NCBI RefSeq assembly: GCF_026540895.1
Contig: NZ_JALNUR010000007.1
Coordinates: forward strand, 1-64,000
DNA: 64,000 nt
DNA from: Sphingomonas sp. GM_Shp_1
GTDB taxonomy: Bacteria; Pseudomonadota; Alphaproteobacteria; Sphingomonadales; Sphingomonadaceae
Direction: 5' to 3'
The stretch's first letter is position 1. Every line of letters starts with the position of its first letter. Of this stretch, positions 56,683 to 64,000 are shown in pieces. A program made the translations under genes and the position numbers. The notes beneath the pieces were generated by a model. It saw nothing but the letters and a program-made list of their open reading frames with translations. It was not told where the DNA came from and made no database searches.

Positions 56683-56982
56683 ATACCATCCTCCCCGGCA
56701 CGGGGAAGGGGACCGCCGCGAAACGGTGGTGGAGGGGGCTCGCCGCCAGGGCCGATCGACATTCACCCATTCCTCCCCTGCAAGGGGAGGTGGCAGGCCG
56801 AAGGCCTGACGGAGGGGTGTCCCGCTATCGAGAGGGTGACACCCCTCCACCATGCTGCGCATGGTCCCCCTCCCCTTGCAGGGGAGGAATGATGAACCTT
56901 CCGCTTGAAGGTTGATCCGGTCGCAGGAACGTCCTGTGAAGAAGCCCCCTTCCCTCACCTTCCCTTGCAGGGGAGGATCGTA
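56683..56982. repeat. REP array, GGGGAGG family copy 2 with partial units
   Basis: No gene is seen between the oxidoreductase start and the pncB stop. The stretch holds a partial unit (56688-56745), a full unit (56768-56893: left CCCCTGCAAGGGGAGGTGGC...GACGGAGGGGTGTC, right GACACCCCTCCACCATGC...CCCCTTGCAGGGGAGG) and a partial unit near 56950-56978. The full unit is also preceded by GATCGACATTCA, as at 60533. Confidence 0.82.
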
Positions 56983-58287
56983 TCACACCGTGACCGCCGA
57001 CGCCTGCCGCCCTTCCTGCCCGAATATCCGCAGATAGCGTTCGATCTCGTCCGGCCGGCCAGTCGCCTTGGCGGGGTTGTCGGACAGTTTGACCGCCGGT
57101 CGCCCGTCCGCGCTGATGACCTTGGCGACCAGCGAGATCGGTTCCAGCCCCGCCTCGCCCGCCGGGTCGCATCCCCGGAAGTCGTTGGTCAGGTTGGTGC
57201 CCCAGCCGAAGCTCATCCGCACCCGGCCATGGAAATGGCGATAGGTCGCCTCGATGCTGTCCACGTCCATGCCGTCGGAAAAGATCAGCAGCTTGCTCTT
57301 CGGGTCGCGGCCATGCTCTTTCCACCAGGCGATGATCTGCTCGCCCCCTTCGATCGGCGGCATCGAATCGGGGCGGAAGCCGGTCCAGTCCGCCAGCCAG
57401 TCCGGGGCGTTGCGCAGAAAGGCGCTGGTCCCGAACGCATCGGGCAGGGCGATGCGCAGATTGCCGTCATACAGCGCCTGCCACTCCTCCAGCACACGGT
57501 AAGGCGCCGCCGCCACCCCGGCATCGTCGGGGGCCAGCGCGGCCATCACCATGGGCAGTTCATGCGCGTTGGTGCCGATCGCCTCCAGGTCGTTGTCCAT
57601 CGCCAGCAGCACGTTGGACGAGCCGATGAAACGATCACCCAGCCCTTCCTTCAGCGCCTCGACACACCAGCGCTGCCACAGGAAGCCGTGCCGCCGCCGC
57701 GTCCCGAAGTCGGAGAGGACGAGGTCGGGCAATTCGCGCAACCGTTCGACCTTGTCCCACAGCTTGGCCTTGGCGCGGGCATAGAGAATGTCGAGCTCGA
57801 ACCGCCCCTTGCCCTTCAGCGCGGCGCGCGAGCGGAGTTCGTTGACGATGGCGAGCGCGGGAATTTCCCACATCGTCGTCTGCGCCCAGGGTCCGTCGAA
57901 ATGCAGCTCGAACTGGCCGTCGACCGTGCGCAACTCGTAATCGGGCAATTGAAAGCGGGCCAGCCAGTCGATGAACTCGGGCTTGAACATCCGCTGCTTG
58001 CCGTAAAAGCTGTTGCCCGCCAGCCAGATCAGCTCCTTCTTGGTGAAACGCAGCGTGCGGGCGTGGTCCAGTTGCTCGCGCAATTCGCGCTCGTCGATCA
58101 CCTCGGCCAACCGGACCGAATGGCTGCGGTTGATCAGCGAGAAGGTCGCCTGCACCTCCGGATGAAGCTGCCGGATCATCTGGAGCATCAGCAGCTTGTA
58201 GAAATCGGTGTCGAGCAGGCTGCGCACGACCGGGTCCAGCCGCCAGCCGTGATTATAGACGCGGGTGGCGATGTCGGTGACGGGCAT
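56983..58287 (-). CDS. pncB: Nicotinate phosphoribosyltransferase
   Basis: Salvages nicotinate to nicotinate mononucleotide for NAD synthesis (434 aa). Motifs: [49 protein letters not shown] with NAHELPMVM, and [10 protein letters not shown], in the order expected for PncB. GAGGAG is upstream of the ATG. Divergent from the DUF3857 gene. Confidence 0.94.
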   Translation of the reverse strand: MPVTDIATRVYNHGWRLDPVVRSLLDTDFYKLLMLQMIRQLHPEVQATFSLINRSHSVRLAEVIDERELREQLDHARTLRFTKKELIWLAGNSFYGKQRMFKPEFIDWLARFQLPDYELRTVDGQFELHFDGPWAQTTMWEIPALAIVNELRSRAALKGKGRFELDILYARAKAKLWDKVERLRELPDLVLSDFGTRRRHGFLWQRWCVEALKEGLGDRFIGSSNVLLAMDNDLEAIGTNAHELPMVMAALAPDDAGVAAAPYRVLEEWQALYDGNLRIALPDAFGTSAFLRNAPDWLADWTGFRPDSMPPIEGGEQIIAWWKEHGRDPKSKLLIFSDGMDVDSIEATYRHFHGRVRMSFGWGTNLTNDFRGCDPAGEAGLEPISLVAKVISADGRPAVKLSDNPAKATGRPDEIERYLRIFGQEGRQASAVTV

Positions 58288-58432
58288 CAGGACTCCTCAT
58301 GGTCGGTCGCTCTGCGGCAGTGCGTCCGTCGATGCACGTTCCGCCACGACCGGGCAAGCACCGGCCCCGGCTTGAACCCGCCAAAGCTTCTGTCACTATG
58401 GGGCTCGGGGCTGATGACGGGATTTTGGGGGG

Positions 58433-60472
58433 ATGACGGTGCGGATGATGGCGATGGCGCTGGTGTCGATGCTGGCGGTCGGAACGGCGCAGGGACAGGC
58501 CGACCGGGTCCGGCGCGGCCCCCTGCCCGCCTGGGCCACCCGGTCCGAACCCCTGGCCATCCCCGCGGATGCCGGCGGCCCGGTCTTCATCCGCCGCCAG
58601 GATGTCGAGGCGCATCTCGACGACAAGGGGCAGGCCCAGTATCTGGGCTACCGCGTCAAGATCCTGCAATCCAATGCGCTTCAGATCGGCAATATCTCGC
58701 TGGCCTGGGATCCTGCCGCCGGGCCGCCGATCGTCCATGGCATCATCGTCATCCGCGACGGCCAGACCATCGACGTGCTCAAGACCGCCGCGTTCGAGAT
58801 CCTGCGCCGCGAGGACAAGCTGGAGGAAGCCAAGCTCGACGGCATGCTGACCGCCGTGCTGCGTGTCCCCGATCTGCGCGTCGGCGACGAGCTGGAAATC
58901 GAATGGACCAGCTTTTCCAAGGATCCGGTGATGGGCAACAAGGCCTCCGGGCTGCTGGCGCTGGCGGCCAGCCCGGCGCCGGGCCGCTATCATGTCGGCC
59001 TGAGCTGGGACGCCGGGCACAAGCCCAACGTCAAGATGACGCCCGACCTGGCCTCGGCGGCCCAGTGGAGCGACACGGCCCTCGACTTCCGCTTCGACAA
59101 TCCGCCGACCCTGACCCCGCCCAAGGACGCGCCGCCGCGCTACCAGTGGCAAAGGATCGCGGAATATAGCGACTTTGCCGACTGGGAGTCGGTGTCGCGC
59201 CATTTCGCGCCGCTCTACGTCAAGGCATCGACCCTGCCCCCTGCGTCCCCGCTCAAGGCCGAGGCCGCGCGCATCGCCGCCGCAAACCCCAAGCCGCTCG
59301 ACCGCGCCGCCGCCGCGCTGAAGCTCGTCCAGCAGGATGTCCGCTACATCTATGTCGGGCTGAACGGCGGCAACCTGACCCCGGCCGGCGCCGACGAGAC
59401 GTGGCAGCGCCGCTATGGCGACTGCAAGGGCAAGACGGCGCTGCTGCTCGCCCTGCTCCGCGACATGGGAATCGAGGCGGAGGCGGTGATCGTCAATTCC
59501 AGCGGCGCCGACGACGGCTTCGACCAGCATCTGCCCAATCCCGGCCTGTTCGACCATGTGCTGGTCCGCGCGCATATCGACGGCCAGAGCTATTGGCTGG
59601 ACGGCACCTTGCCCGCCGTGGCGACGCCCGCCGCGCGGCCGGTCTTTCCGGTACAATGGGTGCTGCCGCTGACGGCCAAGGGCCATGGCCTGGAGAAGCT
59701 GGGCTGGCAGATGGCCAGGGTGCCCGACGAGATCACGCTGACCGAGATCGACGCGCGCGCCGGGTTCGACAAGCCCGCCACGCTGACCTCCACCACCATC
59801 ACGCGCGGGGTGGAGGGATTGCAGCAGCAGATGCAATTCTCCGCCATCACCCCGGCGCAACTGCTCGACGCGCTGCGCCAGAACGCGGTCGGCGAATTCT
59901 GGCAGGCGATCGACAGCGTCACATGGCGCTACGACCAGAAGGCCCAGGCGAGCATCCTGACCATCAAGGGCACCGGCAACGTCGATTGGGAAAATGGCAC
60001 CGGCGGGACCAGGTCGCTGGCACTGCCCGGCGGCGGCTTCAGCCCACCCGAGCGGCGCAGCCGGGGCGCCGATGCGCGCAAGGACGTCCCCTTCTACGCC
60101 AAGCCCGTCTATAATTGCCACGCCACCACCATCCGCCTGCCCAGCGGGACGGAGGCCCGGCAATGGTCGGCGACGGCCAGCTTCGACCAGCGGCTGTTCG
60201 GCCACCATTATCACCGCGCCTGGGAGATGCGCGACGGCACGATCCGCATGATCCGCGGCTCGCGCACCGAACAGACGGAAATCGACGTCGCCACCGCCGA
60301 ACGCGACAATGCCCGCATCGCCGCCTTCGACAACAGCAAGGGCTATATCACCTACACCCCGACCGGAAAAAAAGCGGAGATCGGCAAGGGCGAAAAAGTC
60401 CCCGCCCCCGACGAAATCGACTGGACCGCCGATAACGTGCCATGCGCGGCGCCGACGACCACGGGGGCGTGA
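58433..60472 (+). CDS. DUF3857/transglutaminase-like exported protein
   Basis: A 679-aa protein with signal peptide (MMAMALVSMLAVGTAQGQ), an N-terminal DUF3857 domain (about residues 40-230) and a central transglutaminase-like domain. Catalytic triad candidates are Cys in YGDCKGKTALLLALLRD, His in FDHVLVRAHI and Asp in YWLDGT. The C-terminal part is beta-rich. Such proteins are probably periplasmic peptidases or cross-linking enzymes; the family is uncharacterised. The ATG at 58445 with a GGGGGG stretch upstream is an alternative start to 58433. Confidence 0.85.
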   Translation: MTVRMMAMALVSMLAVGTAQGQADRVRRGPLPAWATRSEPLAIPADAGGPVFIRRQDVEAHLDDKGQAQYLGYRVKILQSNALQIGNISLAWDPAAGPPIVHGIIVIRDGQTIDVLKTAAFEILRREDKLEEAKLDGMLTAVLRVPDLRVGDELEIEWTSFSKDPVMGNKASGLLALAASPAPGRYHVGLSWDAGHKPNVKMTPDLASAAQWSDTALDFRFDNPPTLTPPKDAPPRYQWQRIAEYSDFADWESVSRHFAPLYVKASTLPPASPLKAEAARIAAANPKPLDRAAAALKLVQQDVRYIYVGLNGGNLTPAGADETWQRRYGDCKGKTALLLALLRDMGIEAEAVIVNSSGADDGFDQHLPNPGLFDHVLVRAHIDGQSYWLDGTLPAVATPAARPVFPVQWVLPLTAKGHGLEKLGWQMARVPDEITLTEIDARAGFDKPATLTSTTITRGVEGLQQQMQFSAITPAQLLDALRQNAVGEFWQAIDSVTWRYDQKAQASILTIKGTGNVDWENGTGGTRSLALPGGGFSPPERRSRGADARKDVPFYAKPVYNCHATTIRLPSGTEARQWSATASFDQRLFGHHYHRAWEMRDGTIRMIRGSRTEQTEIDVATAERDNARIAAFDNSKGYITYTPTGKKAEIGKGEKVPAPDEIDWTADNVPCAAPTTTGA

Positions 60473-60532
60473 AGGCCAGCGAGCGGCGCTCGCCGGGCTT
60501 TACCGATGTCTGGTGCGGATCGATATTCACGC

Positions 60533-60652
60533 ATTCCTCCCCTGTAAGGGGAGGTGGCAGGCCGTAAGGCCTGACGGAGGGGTGTCGCGCTCTTGATAGG
60601 AGGACACCCCTCCACCATGCTGCGCATGGTCCCTCTCCCCTTACCGGGAGGA
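60533..60652. repeat. REP element, GGGGAGG family copy 3
   Basis: Left CCTGTAAGGGGAGGTGGCAG...GACGGAGGGGTGTC and right GACACCCCTCCACCATGC...CTCCCCTTACCGGGAGG. Flanks on both sides (GATCGATATTCACGCATTCC and GGAATGACGAGCATTCC) match the flanks of copy 2, so the element is larger than the hairpin itself. Confidence 0.82.
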
Positions 60653-60818
60653 ATGACGAGCATTCCGCGTGAATGTCGATCGGTTCTAGGAAAAGCGCCG
60701 CGAATGCGGGATGCCGGCGGGCATTATTTCAGCACAACAATGGCGGAGACGGAGGCAGTCAAACTAAACGCCAAGAGTGGCGGATTTCCGTCGCTTCCCA
60801 GCGCTGTGGGACGGAATG

Positions 60819-60838
60819 TCCATGGATCATACCATGGA
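60819..60838. repeat. Perfect inverted repeat TCCATGG/CCATGGA
   Basis: TCCATGG-ATCATA-CCATGGA, seven-base arms, in the gene-free stretch before the phage-like genes. Possible protein-binding site. Confidence 0.5.
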
Positions 60839-60880
60839 TGAAAAATGTACCCGCTTTTGCGGCAATGGAGCGGCCCGACG

Positions 60881-60910
60881 GGGTCGCACCGTCCTCGCAC
60901 GCGGGGGAAC
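60881..60910 (+). repeat. Solitary type I-E-like CRISPR repeat
   Basis: Thirty bases whose second half (CGCACGCGGGGGAACC) matches the typical end of type I-E repeats (G-CGC-GGGGGAACC, with hairpin). The first half, starting GGTCGCACC, is divergent. No second copy occurs within 60 bases on either side or elsewhere in the window, so there is no array here. Possibly an end repeat or relic. Confidence 0.35.
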
Positions 60911-60973
60911 CGCGCTCGTCCGCTGGACGGGCCGCACCCAACTCGTGCCTTCAAGAGAACAAAGAGGCAACTG

Positions 60974-61014
60974 CTAATCGGCATATCGAGTGACATATTT
61001 CACCGGCCGATTAG
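60974..61014. repeat. Nested palindrome after mom gene
   Basis: CTAATCGG (60974-60981) pairs with CCGATTAG (61007-61014), and GTGA and TCAC pair inside them around a CATATT loop. It lies 12 bases beyond the mom stop, in the direction of mom transcription. It could be a transcript-end hairpin, a recombinase site or a phage-end sequence. Confidence 0.5.
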
Positions 61015-61026
61015 TCACACCGTTGC

Positions 61027-61770
61027 TCAGCCATAGTCGGGCTTTGGGAAGGGGCGGGCGGGATACCGGCAGCCCTTCGCAAAACGCGGCTTCAGGAAGC
61101 GAAGGTATCGAAACTGGCGGAGGTTGTGACGCACCGCGCGATCCTTGTTCGCCAATAGGTGGGCAGCGCGCGGGGCTTTGGCTCGTTGCCCTCCCGCCGT
61201 CATCAGCGTGTTGTGATAGAACTCGCCGTCCAACTCCCAGAAGATGCCGCGATGCTCGCCATGGAAGGTAAAGCCGGCGGCCTGGTAGACGGTGCCGAAC
61301 AACCCGCACCGTTCATCGGCAAACGACTGAATCCATTTCACGGTCGGCCGGACACGGCGGATCAGCCGGATCGCGGCCGCAAGTGACCGGCTTTCGCTGT
61401 TCCGGGGGGCCTCGTCATCGAGCCACATGCGGTTCAGCTCCAGATACTCGCTCATGGCAGTGCCGGTCACGACGCTCCCGGCAGAGGCCGGGTTCATCGC
61501 ATAGCCGAACTGCAGGACGCCGAGCAGCCGGCCGTCGATCCAGACACCGAGATGGAGGGTCGAGCCGCGATAGATCCGCCCGCTGTAGTGATTGGCAATG
61601 ACGATCTCGTTTGCGATCTGCCGATCAAGCATCGTGACGTGGAATGCCCGATCACCGAACCCGATCGCGTCGCCGCCGCCGACTGGAAAGAGGTAGCCAG
61701 ACGTTTCCCCCGCCACGCCATGATGCCGGGTGAAGTCGATGCCCGGGGTAACCGGGATTGTTGGAGACAT
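61027..61770 (-). CDS. Mom-family DNA modification protein
   Basis: A 247-aa protein with the GNAT-like pattern of the phage Mu Mom family, which converts adenine in DNA to a methylcarbamoyl (acetamido-type) form that blocks restriction. Shared marks are IANHYSGRIYRGS, HLGVWIDGRLLGVLQFGYAM, LELNRMWLDDEAPRNSESR and SFADERCGLFGTVYQAAGF. In Mu, mom needs the small activator Com encoded just before it; no CxxC-type Com frame is found here. The frame extends upstream to 62034, but the conserved region starts near 61770. Prophage-derived in all known cases. Confidence 0.76.
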   Translation of the reverse strand: MSPTIPVTPGIDFTRHHGVAGETSGYLFPVGGGDAIGFGDRAFHVTMLDRQIANEIVIANHYSGRIYRGSTLHLGVWIDGRLLGVLQFGYAMNPASAGSVVTGTAMSEYLELNRMWLDDEAPRNSESRSLAAAIRLIRRVRPTVKWIQSFADERCGLFGTVYQAAGFTFHGEHRGIFWELDGEFYHNTLMTAGGQRAKAPRAAHLLANKDRAVRHNLRQFRYLRFLKPRFAKGCRYPARPFPKPDYG

Positions 61771-61984
61771 AGTGGGATTGTTGCTCTCATTGGGAGCCGC
61801 CCGGCGCGTGGCCGGGCGGCGGATGTTGCGGCATGACCAGCCGCGCGTGACGGATCCCAGGTCCGTCGGTTGCCGTGTTGGCGCACGGCACCCCCGCCCG
61901 GTCGTTCGACCGGATCGGACGTGTTCGTAAAATTCTAATCGGGCCCGAATGGTGATCGCCATCGCGCGATGATAATCGCCAGGA

Positions 61985-62170
61985 ATGCGCCGAATGCCCC
62001 GCCGCTCGACCCCGCCGGCAATGGTGCCGGACAACGATGATGAGCCGCCGCCCAGCCGGTGGGATCACTTGGCCCTATGGATCGAGGTGTTCGGCTTCGG
62101 GGTTCTCCTCGTCACTGGCACAATTGCGCTTGCTTGGGGCGCCGTGTGCTACGTGATGGGAGTTACCTGA
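61985..62170 (+). CDS. Tiny one-helix membrane protein before SRAP gene
   Basis: A 61-aa protein with a Pro/Asp-rich N terminus and one hydrophobic helix (LALWIEVFGFGVLLVTGTIALAW) near residues 29-51. No family recognised. Its stop shares one base with the SRAP gene start (TGATG), so it probably has a real start and is co-translated. Whether it is expressed is unknown. Confidence 0.5.
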   Translation: MRRMPRRSTPPAMVPDNDDEPPPSRWDHLALWIEVFGFGVLLVTGTIALAWGAVCYVMGVT

Positions 62171-62811
62171 TGTGCAACCGAGCGCGGTATGCGGGCGAAC
62201 CGGACACCCTGTTCCAGTCGGCGGCGAAGCTGTTCGATGAGCGTCCCCGCGATAACCGCTTCTACCCGCAGGAGCTCAGCCCCCGGTCCCGGTCCTATGT
62301 GATCCGCGAGGCGGGCGGGGAGCGCGCCTGGGACGTGATGACGTGGGACGTGCTCGGCGGAAAGACCTATCCCATGACGAACGTTCGCAACCTCGCGCTA
62401 CCGCAATGGCGCAAGCTGGCGGCCGATCCGGCGAACCGGTGCGTCATCCCGCTCACCGAATTCTGTGAGTTTACGCCGGACCGGCACGACCTAGACGACG
62501 GCAAGGCGCCTTTGAAAGGGGAGATGTGGTTCAGCGTGACGGACCAGCCCGTCTTCGCCGTCGCCGGGTTCTGGCAGGAGACGAAGGACGGACGCTCGTT
62601 CGCCATGGTCACTTGCGATCCGAACAGCCTGGTTGAGCCGATCCACCCTAAGGCGATGATCACGATCCTGCATCCCGACGACGTGACGACCTGGTTGCGC
62701 GCGCCAGCTGACGAGGTGGTGGCGCTCCAGCAACCCTACCCAGCGGAGCGGATGACGGTGCGAGGGCCGATCTTCCCGACACGTGGCATTTCCGAACCGG
62801 TCAGCCCCTGA
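62170..62811 (+). CDS. SRAP (YedK/HMCES-type) abasic-site protein
   Basis: A 213-aa SOS-response-associated peptidase-family protein. The product starts MCNR with the invariant Cys 2, which after Met removal links covalently to abasic sites in single-stranded DNA. The other active-site positions are present: Asn in MTNVRNLAL, Glu 100 in PLTEFCEF (in place of the usual GFYEW) and His 159 in VEPIHPKAM. The region around Glu 100 is more divergent than in YedK. Prophages often carry SRAP genes. No LexA-type box is seen upstream. Confidence 0.85.
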   Translation: MCNRARYAGEPDTLFQSAAKLFDERPRDNRFYPQELSPRSRSYVIREAGGERAWDVMTWDVLGGKTYPMTNVRNLALPQWRKLAADPANRCVIPLTEFCEFTPDRHDLDDGKAPLKGEMWFSVTDQPVFAVAGFWQETKDGRSFAMVTCDPNSLVEPIHPKAMITILHPDDVTTWLRAPADEVVALQQPYPAERMTVRGPIFPTRGISEPVSP

Positions 62812-63235
62812 GCCCACATTCACGCGCGACGCGCCGCGCTCGATCGGCATCTCGCTGCTCGTTCATCGTCTCGCGCAGGAACTCGGCGAAGCGGGCGCGC
62901 TCTTCGTCCTCGGGGAATGGCTCTGGTTTACGGAAGCCCCGCAGAGGTTCTGTACGGGCCTCGGCGAGTGCCGAGTTGAAGGCGATTGTGTTCTTGATAC
63001 CGAGCGCGTTGAGCATTCCGTTGAAATACATGTGTAGATCGTTGCTACGGCCGATCCCGTCATGCGCTGTGCCTCTGCCAGGATCTTCCACGCGCGGGCG
63101 CCGTAAAGCCTGCCAGAAACCATAGAAGGACGAACGGCCCCGCCCGGCGATCGCGTACAGTGTAGCGAGAATAACGCGATCAGACAGTGACGTCTCGACC
63201 GGCCCTTTGACGGCCCGCGCGCTCAGCCGCTTCAT
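62801..63235 (-). CDS. Unknown phage-like protein, 144 aa
   Basis: No family recognised. The product is helical and charged, with SDRVILATLYAIAGRGRSSF near the N terminus and a C-terminal Glu/Arg-rich helix (ERARFAEFLRETMNEQRD). It converges with the SRAP gene and overlaps its 3' end by 11 bases. Likely part of a reverse-strand series with the genes to its right. Confidence 0.5.
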   Translation of the reverse strand: MKRLSARAVKGPVETSLSDRVILATLYAIAGRGRSSFYGFWQALRRPRVEDPGRGTAHDGIGRSNDLHMYFNGMLNALGIKNTIAFNSALAEARTEPLRGFRKPEPFPEDEERARFAEFLRETMNEQRDADRARRVARECGLRG

Positions 63236-63283
63236 CCAGCGCGACCAGCCCCATAAAGACGATCCGCGCCCTCTGAGCCCGGT

Positions 63284-63487
63284 TCACGCTACAGGGAGCG
63301 TGAGCTGCTCGCCCATCGAGGCGAAGCACGCTCGCGCCGCACGCGCGCCATCGACCGCCTGCCGATACTGGACGGTCGCATATTTCTCCGCCTCGATGAA
63401 GGAGAGGGGTGTCCACTCATCGGACGGATAGCATGCGTCATAGATGGCGCGCGCAGCGGCGCGCAGCCGGGGATCGTGCTGCATCAT
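63284..63487 (-). CDS. Unknown small protein, phage-like
   Basis: A 67-aa helical protein (AAARAIYDACYPSDEWTPLSFIEAEKYATVQYRQAVDGARAA). No family recognised. Start uncertain: ATG at 63487, 63520 or 63541 are in frame. Lies 48 bases upstream of the 144-aa gene on the same strand. Confidence 0.45.
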   Translation of the reverse strand: MMQHDPRLRAAARAIYDACYPSDEWTPLSFIEAEKYATVQYRQAVDGARAARACFASMGEQLTLPVA

Positions 63488-63553
63488 GTTGGTATTCCAG
63501 CGAATCGGTACACCAGCCATGATGGAACATAAAGGGAACATTGGTCAATGCGG

Positions 63554-63889
63554 TTATGCCGGTGGCGCTCGCTCCAGCACGTAGCCCCATCCCCGTTCGT
63601 TGCGGATCTCGATCTCGCCGCCCAGGCGGCGCAGCCAGTGCCGCAATCGGCATATCCTGACCTTGGCGACGTTCGTCTCAGCCTCCTCGCTGACAGTCAG
63701 CATGGCCAAGCTCAGATGCGAGGCCCGGCCCCGGCGGACGAGGTGATAGAGCGTCTCCACCTCGCCGCGCGGCCGGTGATGACGAACGCCCCGCCAATAG
63801 ACCGCGTAAGGATCGCGCTGGACGGCCAGGCCGAACCGCTCCACGCGATCCGGCCGATCCGCTCCACAATGGGGACAAGGCTCGATCAT
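63554..63889 (-). CDS. Winged-helix protein with N-terminal Cys pair
   Basis: A 111-aa protein. Residues 1-12 have a Cys pair (EPCPHCGAD), a half zinc ribbon. The rest (RGEVETLYHLVRRGRASHLSLAMLTVS and IRICRLRHWLRRLGGEIEIRNERGWGYVLE-like segments) follows the winged-helix pattern of OmpR-type DNA-binding domains, without a receiver domain. It would bind DNA; similar proteins are found in alphaproteobacterial prophages. Its ATG overlaps the preceding stop (ATGA). Confidence 0.6.
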   Translation of the reverse strand: MIEPCPHCGADRPDRVERFGLAVQRDPYAVYWRGVRHHRPRGEVETLYHLVRRGRASHLSLAMLTVSEEAETNVAKVRICRLRHWLRRLGGEIEIRNERGWGYVLERAPPA

Positions 63890-64000
63890 GGGGCGAGCAA
63901 CGCCTTTTGCGACTGGGGAATGGCCGCGACGATCGCTTGCACTGCCGAAGGGAAAGGATGAACCCCTTCGGGGCTGACCTGGGGCCGCATCACGGTCCCC
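63886..64000 (-). CDS. Partial phage-like gene at the window edge
   Basis: Only the last 37 codons are visible; the frame continues past the right edge. The end of the product is MRPQVSPEGVHPFPSAVQA followed by a hydrophobic/polar tail. It overlaps the winged-helix gene by 4 bases (ATGA), so it is the upstream member of the same reverse-strand unit. An in-frame ATG at 63991 might be the start of a short protein instead. Confidence 0.4.
   Translation of the reverse strand, partial: GTVMRPQVSPEGVHPFPSAVQAIVAAIPQSQKALLAP

Larger units (their letters stand above)
60653..61026. other. Gene-free boundary of the probable island
   Basis: No convincing gene on either strand: the short open frames here have no ribosome sites or known domains. 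It contains a CCATGG-containing inverted repeat (60819-60838), a solitary CRISPR-like repeat (60881-60910) and a nested palindrome (60974-61014). It separates ordinary chromosomal genes from the phage-like genes to the right. Confidence 0.5.

Noticed and set aside
58253..60214. Antisense open frame of 653 codons opposite the transglutaminase gene
   Set aside because: Shadow frame with Arg/Gln/Asp-rich composition and no motifs.
60724..60996. Reverse-strand open frame of 90 codons
   Set aside because: No ribosome site, no domain, and overlaps the inverted repeats and the CRISPR-like repeat; probably not translated.
60653..61026. CRISPR array
   Set aside because: Only one repeat-like sequence is present and no repeated spacing exists; reported only as a solitary repeat.
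61921..61984. LexA box GTTC-N7-GTTC before the SRAP unit
   Set aside because: The nearest candidate has wrong spacing and a mismatched second half.
61771..62034. Com gene upstream of mom, or extended Mom N terminus
   Set aside because: All frames were read for CxxC pairs. None is found, and the residues in the mom frame before 61770 are Arg-rich without resemblance to Mom or Com.

Overview
The window is a high-GC chromosomal segment from an alphaproteobacterium of the Sphingomonadales type (Sphingomonas or a close relative). The support is the set of genes: two TorF/Gcw_chp outer-membrane proteins, a TonB-dependent receptor, a BamF-like lipoprotein beside lspA-ileS, the divergent amiC/rne pair near PBP1A and prfB, and a fused betaine permease/binding protein. 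No rRNA, tRNA, complete insertion sequence or CRISPR array was found. A few gene symbols rest on family resemblance only.

Left part (1-23 kb): a sulfur/membrane run (sseA-metC-mscS); a TorF-like porin; an exported protein with three TonB-C-like repeats; the reverse-strand chain ileS-lspA-bamF with ribF, a degenerate GGDEF protein, thyA-folA, a short RadC-like JAB protein; a two-gene unit with a clear promoter/operator that encodes a second TorF-like protein; a lipoprotein-like methyltransferase behind prfB; PBP1A; trhO; an unrecognised GC-poorer gene (20706-21722); and amiC. The middle (23-48 kb) holds rne with a long leader, a BepA-like protease plus DsbA-like protein, an ABC-2 exporter, a CPBP protease, glpX, a betaine-type ABC system, dapD with a HAD nucleotidase, a lipoprotein subtilase, a two-component system with a PepSY protein, Uup and an orphan TadE/TadE/TadG cluster. 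From 48 to 60.5 kb come YjdF, an SDR, a threonine synthase-like enzyme, an ArsB-like permease, a TonB receptor, a Tat-exported Gfo/Idh enzyme, pncB and a DUF3857/transglutaminase protein.

The last 3 kb (about 61.0-64.0 kb) look different: a Mom-family DNA-modification gene, an SRAP (YedK/HMCES) gene preceded by a tiny membrane protein, and a run of short overlapping genes including a winged-helix protein with a Cys pair. This is most likely the end of a prophage or genomic island that continues past the right edge. Its left boundary probably lies in the gene-free 60.66-61.03 kb stretch, which carries a nested palindrome and a solitary CRISPR-like repeat.

Between genes there are two dispersed repeat families: long GCGGAG-type inverted repeats (three copies, two between convergent genes) and GGGGAGG-type REP elements (three full copies plus partial ones). 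Several intrinsic terminators are clear, including a bidirectional one at 5731-5767.
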